Shown here: in pieces, positions 53,828-64,000 of the stretch | How positions within the stretch are numbered: the first letter of the stretch is position 1 | Layout of the letters: the number at the start of each line of letters is the position of its first letter | From: Glandiceps talaboti | Lineage: Eukaryota; Hemichordata; Enteropneusta; Spengelidae | Direction of reading: 5' to 3' | DNA: 64,000 nucleotides | Assembly: GCF_964340395.1 (NCBI RefSeq) | Contig: NC_135561.1 | Location: 5,663,518-5,727,517, forward strand | Notes under the pieces: model-generated | The model's database searches: none | The model's input: only the letters and a program-made list of their open reading frames with translations | Told to the model about the DNA's origin: nothing | Program-made: the position numbers and the translations under genes

Positions 53828-54605
53828 ACCAGTCGAGGTTGGAAAGTAACACAAAATCTCCCAAGCTAAGGATTTCAACGTATGCCATTGGTAGTGGCAT
53901 GAAATCAAACCTATCGAACCTTTTTGCCAGTACTACCATCACACTCACACTCTGATTCTACAAAGCTGACGTCACATCCACATTATATGATCGATGACAG
54001 TCAATGGATGACGTCATTATACGCGAACTTGAAAAGTATACACTTCAAAAAGAAACGTCAGGTCTAATACTGGCTTCGTATTTGGTAAAATATTCCAATG
54101 TCTGAACTGACCTGTCACATTGACAAACAGAAATTGATTACTGAAAAAAATGACGATGCTGGACTAAAATACTCATGCTGTATAAGGTAATCATCAAAAG
54201 CCGAGTATCAGTTTATTATCATGCCTTTCTTTCATTGCCAGACCGCTATGTGAATTAATTCGGAGAGGGCATATATATGCTAGACAGTGTAGCACTCTAT
54301 AACGATGATACACTAAGTGGGAATGTATACGTATGATTATTATATTTATTTTGATAACAGTTTAAATGCCTATATCTAGTAAAATTTAAAATGACGATTT
54401 TACTTGGAAAGTGATCTTGAACAGTTTAGATCCAAGCACGAACACTGTATTCTGATTAAGGTGATCTAAATATTCATTATCGCTCACTTCAAGTTGACCT
54501 CTGTTCGTTGAGCTGCATATTTTAGCTGCCTGTGTGTCAACGTTCATCTGCAAGTAAGGATTCTATACTAAGTCTTGATCTATCTCAACACATATATGTA
54601 CAGAT

Positions 54606-54643
<38 letters not shown>

Positions 54644-56322
54644 GATATAGGCCCCTCGAAAGAAATGATGCAACTGTGAGGGCTCAGTGTGCCATGACTG
54701 GGGATCTGTCAAATTGCCTAACGCACGGCTTTGGTTCTAATTCATAATAATTTGAGATATTATATAACTCTGATTTGCTATTTACAGTTTCTAAGAGTCG
54801 AATGTTTTGTGCATGTATGATAAATTTACATAAAATATTTTTATTGCCGAAATTCATTAGTGAGGGCATTTCAATATCCAAGACAAGTGATATGTATGTA
54901 GTAAGATGACTTAGTTATGTTTTTTGTAATTTCTAGAATCATATATGATAGGGGCAAGTTGCTTTTGATAATTTGATCATGGTGTCACTGTTAGAAAATT
55001 AGTGGAAACACTCTACACAAAGGTATTTTCAAATGTAAGTTTTACGTTACGTATGTGATATTATGATTAAAAAATGTTTATCTAACACCGAAAAGATTGT
55101 ATTGCCTACGGAAAATACGCTTGTTAGTATCAAAGACGTCGACGTGGAAATCAAAACTACAAGTATATATAATTTTCTGAATTTACAGGAGTAAATGAAA
55201 TGTCCATTATTTAGCAAGCATCATTTCATTGAAATATCTGATGTACACTAGGCAATTAATGAATCAAGTGACTGTCTTGCAAAATAAAGAAAACTAATAT
55301 TGGAAAAAACAGTCGTTGGTGGCGCACTTCATCCCAGAGTTAGTTACCCCATCCGCAGATTAAAATGAAGATTTAAGTTGCGTTCAATTTTTTTAGATAT
55401 ATCGTAAATCATATGACTGGATTAGTTTTGATTATATAATTGTGAATTTCTTTATAGCAAATAATTAGTGATAACTTCAACTAGGTCGCTAGCCGGTTTT
55501 TGATGTTGGCCTATCTGACCGAACAAAGTTAGCGAGGGAAATTATGTTAATGACAGCCAAAATGCAGTCTAATTTATATCTTTTATTTCATAAAAGTCAT
55601 TATATTCATGTTAGGCATTCGATCGTACGATGACTCTCTATAATTTTTCTTATCATGGCGTCATTGTTAGTTGTTCCTTTTTAGGACAACGGCTTCCTTC
55701 AATCTGATAACAAAAAAAATGATGTGACCATGTGATGAATACGGCTTGGTTATATATGCCTCAACAAGTACCACAAGGCGAAACTATGAACAACAATGGC
55801 GAGTTACATAGTTCAACTACTTAGACCTCGAAAAAGAAAGTATTAACGTTTATGAGACGGGAGGATTCACCGTAGTTGGCGCTCTAACGAGGGTACACAA
55901 CGGCGAACCTTGTCTCAGGCCAGTTTTACAGTGTCAGCTGCTTACCTGTAGAATTAGAAACCCACACAGAATGATATATTACCCAGCTGTTCAACAACTC
56001 TGTGAATAATTTCAAGATTTTACCCGGGGCTATCAAATCCGTTCTGGATAGTAGTTAAACTATATTAAGTTATATTATTCACCAGCATCTGAGAGATATC
56101 CCGTACATGTTTATATCCGGTTCACTGAAGCCTGATTTAAAGGTTGACAAAACTAGATTTCTATGCACATCTCACAACCAGACATGTCAACTGTAATGCA
56201 GATACATATTTGATATATGCAATTTGCTGATACTATAGATTTTCCTAAGCGTTTGTATCGAAATATATTAAACATATTTACGAATAAAAAGTTTGTGAAC
56301 AAACCTTCATTTTGTGTGTGAG

Positions 56323-56451
<129 letters not shown>

Positions 56452-57650
56452 AGTGTAGTTATTTCAGATGTTTTCCAAATATATCAAAAAGGCGTGACCA
56501 TAAATATTGCATGTGCAAAGTACGTTAACTTATAAGCATTTATGAATAATTAAAATAAGTGGCGTCTGAGCCTTGACAAAATGTTTTCAAATTTCCGGCA
56601 GTTCAGTGTGTTTCATTGTTTCCGTTTATTTAATACGTTCTGACATTGACTGTTGAGTTCCTTCTACAACAAGTTCTGAGCTATTCAGTCGATTTTTTGT
56701 CGAAAACTTTGGAAAACAACTTCGGGATAACCTGTAAGAACGGATAGTGGATAGCCATGATGCGAAATTTGATTCACAAGGTACAAGTGATAGGTAAGTA
56801 TAACAAGCACTTTGATTTGTGTATGTTTTCCATAGATCCTACCATACACATGTCGTCTGCACCATCCACATTCCGCTCACTCCGACACAACCTTTTTTGT
56901 TGCATGTATGAAAGCACCCCCCTCCCACCACCACCATCTAATGTGCAAAATGAAGGTTTTACCTTAGAGTGTGAAGTGATCCTGTACGTTGTAAACAACT
57001 CATATCAACAGGATGACAGACAGTTTCTAAAAAGGGAACATTAATGTTTTGGCCTAGCGCATATTTAATTCGCCGCCGTCAAATCGAAGTAAGCCTAAAC
57101 TATACCATCTATATGTCACCCTCAATTCTTTGCTTTTGTGCATCTCCCAGGTCCCTTAAAATGTAAGCATAAAGTTCACATTTGATCTGTTCCTTATTTT
57201 ACAAAATGAAACACACTAAAACCCACGGATATTGAAAGAAAGTTCACCCCTCGGTGGCAGTGACGCTTCATGGCCATGACGTTTCGTGACTGTAATAAAG
57301 TTCACGACGAGCGGACTCATCTCCTCGCTCACAATAATTATTCCGACCTTTATATACTAAGGACGTCGCAAGTAGCTACGTCAGTCGCGGTACAGCATTG
57401 TTATAATAAGTTTTGTCAAACCGTTGAGTATTTCCTGGAGTGACAGGGAAAGCGTTTATACTAGTGAACTCCTAGTATAGAACGTAAGAAGAGTCTTCGT
57501 GAAGTCAAATATATGCAGGACATTACGGGGGGGGGGAGAAAATTATTAACCCCAAATATGCAGACGACAATGCACTTATAGCATTACACAATGAGATGTC
57601 ACAAAGTAACTACAAAGTGCAACTAGTTGTGTAGATGGTCGCACTTATTC

Positions 57651-57684
57651 GTACTAAGCTAACTCATTATAGTTAGCTTAGTAC
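57651..57684. repeat. Perfect 14-bp hairpin
   Basis: gtactaagctaact, a 6-nt loop (cattat), then agttagcttagtac. It lies about 0.4 kb upstream of the MORN gene first exon and could be a footprint of a palindromic element. Confidence 0.75.
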
Positions 57685-57879
57685 ACCTGCAAGGAAAGGC
57701 GCGCAGGTGAAACTGAAATTTTTGACATTTTTAGATGTCCATTACTTTGACGTTACGTACAAAAAGTAAGCAACTATACACAATGTATTGTGTTTTTAAT
57801 AAACTCTCTCTCCAATTTAATGGGGTGGCTTTTTTTAAATATCTTATGATATTTTTCGAAGCACACCACTTCCATAACT

Positions 57880-58159
57880 AAACCTCAAATCAACAGAAAT
57901 ATCCAAAACGTACATAACACAGCGAAAAGTCGGACGACGCGATCCGGACGCGATTAACCATACGGAGAGTTAGGTCGAGCGCCCTCAACCATCCATCGTG
58001 TTGTGTATTGTCACTATCTCCAAGGTGATCCAAAATGGCGACGCGCAGTTGAATGTTCTTTGATCGACGTCGAAAATTTGATTTGCCGTTGTTTTAAACG
58101 AACCTGACCCGTATTTGTGTCTCCATCATCTTGAATAAGGGCTAAAGAAAACAGTTACC
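57880..58159 (+). promoter_or_regulatory. Candidate CpG-rich promoter and 5' UTR of the MORN gene
   Basis: This stretch has many more CG dinucleotides than its AT-rich surroundings (for example gtcggacgacgcgatccgga). It contains ccaaaatggcgacg, resembling a YY1-type aaatggcg initiator element, and sits directly before an ATG followed by a splice donor. The ATG inside that element would give only a 5-codon upstream frame. Confidence 0.4.
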
Positions 58160-61100
58160 ATGCCAGGTAGGCAAACTTCTCGTCTGACTACGCGCCTGTG
58201 TTCCATTTTAGATCTTTTGAGATGTAAACATTGCATTGGTTGTTCCCCAATGGAATCGACTATATAGAGGGTAACAGTAAATGGTATCAGTAGAATTAGA
58301 ATGTTATTCGTCGCTATGAATTGTACACTTCAGATATCATAAACGTATCATCCAGGCATCGACCCACCGTAGCTAAGACAGTCGGTAGGTTTCCCTAGTG
58401 AAACCACAGCGTAGTGACATGTTATGTTTGGTTTACATCCATTTCGGTGTTTGTTGTTGATGTTGTTATCACGTTATTACCCCTGGATGACATATTTTGA
58501 CTTTAATAAACTTTCTGACTGTTCAACACCCACAAAATCTGCCATCTTAGACGTTATTATATACAAATTACGTCCATGAAATATTAACTTGCCTTTCATT
58601 AGTATAGCCATGGAGCCTGGAGGTATACATTTGTGGGAAGGTCATTCCATGGAAGTATGGTTATATTATACTTCCATGGTCATTCTAACATGTACTCAAT
58701 GGTATATCTCTCCTGTACAGTACACACATGATACATACATGTACAGGGGTGGGGGGGGGGGTTATTCTTTACACTATAGTATAGTGAATCACTGATAATG
58801 GTGTGTTATAATACACTATCTCCACTGTGGGTGATATTAATGCATGTTCAAGTAATTCCCATCATGGATGTATTAGGAGACCTACATTTTGTAATACACC
58901 CATGTTCCCATTATGTTAAATTCTCATATAGTAAATACTGGGCCAGTGCAAGTTCAGTGAAAACAAACATTCCTGCTTTGAAAGTTGACTAAACCTGATA
59001 CATGTAGTGTACATTGTGTGATGACCTGTGTGCCCTCTAAATTAATGATAGCCAAATTTTGTTGTTATGAGTCAAAATGAGAAAAACTGGCATTTCTTGT
59101 GTGTCACCACATAGTAAGTAAGAAATAGGGAACACCAAATTTTGGTGCGTCACTAGAAATTGTATGTATTAGTGATACATCAAATTGGCTTAAAGGGCAC
59201 ACTGCTGATGACACATTATGTACATTTTGTAATCATATTTTCTGAAACTATCTTCACAGAACATTGTTCTTACATTTAGCAAGACTTATCATAAACCCTC
59301 TATCTATGGATGGAGGATTTATGGACTGATTGATGGTATAATTCATATTAAAACTTGTATTTGAGAAGTGTTCTGACAAACAAACAAACAAACAAACAAA
59401 CAAACATGGTTTTGGCAAATTTTCTATACACATGTACTCAGATGTCCAGTATACATGTAACTTAGATTGTATTTGCATAATTTTGCATTAATTAGCATAC
59501 TAGGTCTCCTATATTCTTATAAGATTGCAAATATACTTGAATAGCAATCCCAGGAAAATCAGTCAAATATAAACCACTAAAAGTACATATACTTTTCATA
59601 ACCTAAAATGAGCAGTATACTTATATCAGGGGGTTCTCACCCTATTCCTAAACCAACAATAACTAACTTTTAAGTACATGTACATGTACATGTATCATTG
59701 TATGTTCCACCTTAAGTGAGCAATATTTTCATTGTCAGGGGTTCTGACCCTATTCCTAAATTAAACCAATAACCACTAATTGCTTGTAAGTACTACATGC
59801 TTCACCACCGACAAAAATTATTTTTAAAGGAGAAAGAGCAATACATAGATCTACGTTGTACATGTCAGGGGGTGCTCTCCCTATTTCTAAACCATAACTA
59901 ACTTGTAAGATATTATGATAAGATTTTTTTTACTTAAATAAATTATGATTATGTACATGATGGTATAGTGTAGATGAGTATAAGGAACATGTGTGTGATC
60001 AAACATTTCAATAAATCAATTTACATATATACAACTTTGAAGTACAGTATCATATAGATGTAGCCACAAACACCGTTACAACATGTACATAGTAAGAGAG
60101 GTTGAAATACGATATGAAGTTGACATGGTTGACATCATCTTTGTTGTATGTTATAGTAACTAAATCATCTGAGGTCACTTTTACTCTCATGCATGGATAG
60201 TACAAATGCATGATTGCAACACAAAATGCCACCATGATTGTTGTGAAAATGTAACAACATACTCCATACATCATGTATCACGTATCCCTACATATCATAG
60301 TTACATTTAATACTTCTGCAAACAATCACTTTACCTGTTGGTTCGTGTTGGTTCGTACTGCGTCTGAAGAGTTCAAATTAAAACGTCATTTGTCTGCCAA
60401 GTGTCATATAGTAGCTTGGTCTGAAACAAACCCCTAAGTGGTGTATACACAACAACTATGCATGTAATTTTGGTTTGGTTTACAGTATGACATATGTAGC
60501 TGGGTTACAGGTAGCACCCTTTTAGTATCATTGTTGGTTTGTTTATTGGTGATTTGGTCAGTCAAGCTCTTGCTACTGACGGATCAACTCTCTGGACTAA
60601 CGTTCACACAACTGGTGACAAAACAGTTTGATTTTCACATTTTGTGATTTACCAACTTGAGAAAATGTCAGAGGTTGATCCTGAAAGTCGGCCTGTGACT
60701 GCCGCCTCTTTAGATACAGCATTGTTGATGGAGATGGTAATTGACAGTCGATCTCCGAGTCAGTTTTCACTTATGTCTGACGAACCAATTTCCAGATTTT
60801 CAGCACCCATTTCTGTTCCTTCACCAGCAGTTGTCAGTGCCGGCAGTGGTAAGAAAAGTTAATTTGTACACATCAAAATTGTATGCAGTGTATTTGGTCT
60901 TTCTTTATTCAGTGATCAACACTTCAGACACAGGATTGTCAGATTTATGCTTGGTGGGCAACGTTTACTTGATTCTGTTGTGTTTGTGTGAAAACTGAAA
61001 AGTTAGAATTACCTTCTTTGATACATTCTTCAATCAACTTTGCAAGATCTTCATCTTTCAGGCTTCAAGGTCAATATTTTGCATGCATGTACATGAATGA

Positions 61101-63608
61101 CATTGACAGTTATGTTCTATGTTGAAATAGCAATGCACCCATATCTGTGATAGTACATCGTTTATCACCTATCGGAACCTTAGTTGAATTATAATAGTGG
61201 TCTATTAAATCTGGGTAGAGTCATTAGTAGAATTAATGCAGCAGCTGCTTCAATAACGAATTTTTACAACAAGTATGTTTTACTGTTGTACTAAAATTTA
61301 CAAACCGTTACCAGGTGACGAATGATACAAACTGATTAGTGAGAAGAAAAGAATACAAGAACCTGACCAGTGTGCCCTCTAAGCCCTTCACTCTCTTACG
61401 AACCTACCCACACCATTGACAGACATAATTTCCAGTGATGCACCAAACTTTGGTGTTCCCCTATCTCTTACTATGTGGTGACTCCAATGAAATCCCATTT
61501 TGACTCACAACAACAAAATTTGGCTATCATTAAAGGGTAAACTGAACCTGATGGTTTTTGGTCGACAACGAACTTCAAAAACTACCTGATACAGCGAAGA
61601 TTTCTTTAGGAACAAGAAGTACATGTGTAATAAAACAAATAGAAAAGATAAAACCAAATCCAAATTCAGGATTTAGTCTGCAAACTAGGCCAATAAGAAC
61701 ACATTAACTTACCTTTTGGGATAACTTTGTTGTGTGAAATGTCAATGTTCAGAAGGTCCAAACCGATTGCTAAGATACCCTGATTTGATGGTTGCTATCA
61801 TTACAATTTATCAGTACCAGGCATATACCACTACACTCACTCATTTAACTACAGTGCTCAATATGTTAATTTTTTTTCTTTTAAAAATCATAGCCCTTGG
61901 TGGTGAACACTCCAGAGACTGGATAAATCAGTGTTCTCCTCATTTTATAGAGAAAGAATGTGCTAATGCCATATTTGCCACCCAGACCAACATTCTCATT
62001 GTCGTAAACCACAGCCTCTTTTACGGCACCGTCCAAGACTCACTGCTATATATTTCATTGCTTCAGCAGCAATATGCACTCTGTCTGTGAGAATGAACAT
62101 TCTTGGCAGGTTTCTACCATGCTTCAACTGTGTTCTACTATCCTTGAGCTTTAGTAATCTTTGAATGACAATAATACTCTGACGAGATGTCAGAGTATGT
62201 TTCAATGTTGAAAACATTAATATTATATGCTAATCATTATGCAAATATTATGCAAATTGTCATGTTATTCATATGTAAATTACTATGCAAATCAACCACC
62301 ATCCTTGCAATCTATCCTAGAGGGAGAACACTGTCAATGATATCAAATGAATGGCAACTTACATGTATTATACCTTGAAGAAGTCATTCAGAACAAAAAT
62401 ATGGAATATATTATACTCTGGTCATTCTATGTCGCGACAGTGCGTGTCTACTACATGTATGTCACTGGGTCTGCTGTGTTCGAAATATGAGTGAAAACAT
62501 TCAAAATGAATACAACTTGTTCTGTATGCATTCATTGTGTATAAATTTTGGTATTGAATTTACATGTATCCAGTACAAAAAGTACATCTATCTGTTCGTT
62601 GTTTATATGTTTATTTATTTATTTGTTTGTTTGTTTGTTTGTAATAAATGTCTGTGTGTTTGTCTGGTTTGTTTTATATCCATCTCACTGTTTATTTTGT
62701 TATATAATCTACATTGCTTCACTGCACCAATTAATTTTGTACACATACCTTGTCAGTATTGCCAATGTCAGGGAGGGGTTGTACACATACCTTGTCAGTA
62801 TCGCCAATGTCAGGGAGGGGTTGTACACATACCTTGTCAGTATCGCCAATGTCAGGGAAGGGTTGTACACATACCTTGTCAGTATCGCCAATGTCAGGGA
62901 GGGGTTGTACACATACCTTGTCAATGTCAGAGAGGAGATGTATTGTAACATACTGTACAGTAACAACTTGAACTTTGCATTACAACTAAAGGATTGGACC
63001 TGCCTGTAAAATAACCACAAGACTTAGTAGTGCACATGGGGGAGTGGGTCATGTACGTTCTTCATGTATGGATACATTTTGTGTGTCAACTACTACTAAA
63101 AAAATATGGGGGAGGGAGCAAATATGGATTTTGAAGTTAGGTAAATGAAAAGTATGTTACTGTTTTACTCACTTCACATACCTATATCTTACATGTACAT
63201 CAATAGATTCTATAGAGATGAATAATGGTTCATTTAGTAGAAAACAGAGTCTAGTGTAAAGCAAAGAGTTGTAACCATACTTGGGACAAAGTTAAATAAA
63301 CTGTGCATTGTGTTTGAAGAAAATAATAATAATAACAATAATAATGATGATTGACCTTGGATTGTTCTTCATGAATCAAAAAGTCATTAGCAGTACATGT
63401 ACATGTATAAGTACGCCACTTGAAAGTATCAGAGATATTGTACAATGTACATGTAGGTCTAATGTATGTACGAACAAATTATTGATAATTTTTTCTTTTG
63501 ATTTTGTTCGTCTTGCAGCAAAAGCAGGCAAGAAAGACAAGGACAAAGACGACTCCCAGACGTCTGTGCTGACAGGAGTTTATATGTTTCCCAATGGAGA
63601 TAAATATG
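58160..63608 (+). CDS. MORN-repeat protein, 5' part (3' end off-window)
   Basis: Shared exon 63519-63608 encodes AKAGKKDKDKDDSQ then LTGVYMFPNGDKY, the end of one MORN repeat and the start of the next, and exits in phase 1 at gtgagt. Two start exons fit it. The first is 58160-58166 (ATG CCA G, donor gtaggc), which would give MPAKAGKKDKDK and has a CpG-rich 5' flank. The second is 60665-60848 (MSEVDPESRPVTAASLDTAL, ending VVSAGSG, donor gtaaga), a Ser/Pro-rich 61-residue extension. MORN proteins of this type (radial spoke, ciliary or junctional families) bind membranes or axonemal partners. The family member cannot be named from one repeat. Confidence 0.6.
59026..59204 (+). mobile_element. hAT-like MITE, copy 1
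   Basis: 179 bp with ends ctgtgtgccctctaa and ttaaagggcacactg (terminal inverted repeat). Flanks gtgatgac (59018-59025) and ctgatgac (59205-59212) match at 7 of 8 bases, a typical 8-bp hAT target duplication. No coding capacity. Inverted relative to copy 2. Confidence 0.75.
60665..60848 (+). CDS. Alternative first coding exon of the MORN gene
   Basis: ATG in tgagaaaatgtc context; 61 codons plus one base; the donor gtaaga matches phase 1 of exon 63519. Upstream stops in frame (tga in the sequence before 60644) make it a start exon, not an internal one. If real, it gives a longer N-terminus than the 58160 start. Confidence 0.5.
61368..61544 (-). mobile_element. hAT-like MITE, copy 2
   Basis: 177 bp starting cagtgtgccctctaagcc and ending taaagggtaaactg. 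The interior is the reverse complement of copy 1 (caccaaa.tttggtgttccc, caacaaaatttggctatcat). Flanks aacctgac (61360-61367) and aacctgat (61545-61552) match at 7 of 8 bases. Confidence 0.75.
62739..62935. repeat. 42-bp tandem repeat
   Basis: The unit begins gtacacataccttgtcagta and ends gtcagggaggggtt. Copies start at 62739, 62781, 62823 and 62865, with a degenerate partial copy from 62907. Since 42 is a multiple of 3, all frames read as repeats, but the tract is intronic. Confidence 0.9.
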
Positions 63609-64000
63609 GTGAGTGTTATATTGAGATTACAGGGTCATACAACTAAATGATGTAGGCTTGGTGTTTCACATAGGTCATGTTAGGTCTATGCATAGGTGCA
63701 GTGCACAGTGGGGATACAGAAGTAGTCAAGTTGATATGTTGATTATCAGTTAAAAAATAAAGAGATGCAGACATTGAAATCATCAAGTCCATGTGTACTG
63801 TTTTCATTAGAAGCCAGTTTTTACTGCACTGTAAAAGAATAGCCATGCTTATTAGTGTTCAATGTGATTGCAATGGATCCTGCTGTGTTTGTTGTGTCTC
63901 TGTTATTGTTAGTCTACAAGAGTTGAAATGTGTCTATCTTTTTGTCAAAAATGGAATGTCCCATGAGTAAAACACCAACTTGGCCAAGCCTACGTCATTT

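Noticed and set aside
56758-57044. ATG frame followed by a gtaagt-like donor
   Set aside because: Only 12 codons before the donor, no partner exon, and AT-rich non-coding sequence follows.

Overview
This is intron-rich animal nuclear DNA. It has GT/AG introns mostly in phase 1, dense tetranucleotide and trinucleotide microsatellites, short inverted-repeat transposons and widely spaced genes. The gene content (a secreted mucin with von Willebrand D assemblies and a CysD/WxxW domain, a ciliary-type LRRC51 homologue, a death-domain protein, a MORN-repeat protein) points to a marine invertebrate. An invertebrate deuterostome such as an amphioxus or hemichordate is my best guess; I cannot fix the species.

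Left 27 kb (+ strand): one very large gel-forming mucin-like gene whose 5' end lies left of the window. I could join 27 exons (687-27153). All junctions agree in phase, and the sum gives a clean frame of about 3276 residues ending at TAA 27151-27153. Module order: C8-TIL-E / VWD-C8-TIL-E-TIL-E / VWD-C8-TIL-Pro/Thr / VWD-C8-TIL / Thr/Pro/Ser domain 1 / orphan C8-like / TIL / two VWC-like exons / cystine knot (CTCK) / Thr/Pro/Ser domain 2 of about 615 residues / CysD / a 15-bp-repeat PTDAP domain / a 407-residue Ser-Gly-Lys-Cys tail. The unusual points are an internal cystine knot followed by more mucin domain, SGSG acidic linkers resembling glycosaminoglycan attachment sites, and the strongly basic Cys-containing tail. 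That tail lies in a frame without a start codon and is easily missed.

27-41 kb: mostly gene-poor DNA with repeats. It holds one clear gene, an intronless LRRC51 homologue on the minus strand (35273-35956).

41-54 kb (+ strand): a death-domain gene. Exons 2-6 (47820-53827) are firm. A phase-compatible first exon at 41013-41046 would give a 799-residue protein with a 6.8 kb first intron. That intron holds two possible minus-strand coding fragments (about 44.3 and 45.3 kb). Introns carry large microsatellite blocks.

58-64 kb (+ strand): the 5' part of a MORN-repeat gene that runs off the right edge. Two alternative start exons (58160-58166 and 60665-60848) both fit the shared exon at 63519-63608. 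A pair of hAT-like MITEs with 8-bp target duplications lies in this gene.

No rRNA, tRNA, CRISPR or bacterial-type operon was seen. All homology statements come from motif recognition by eye, not from a search.
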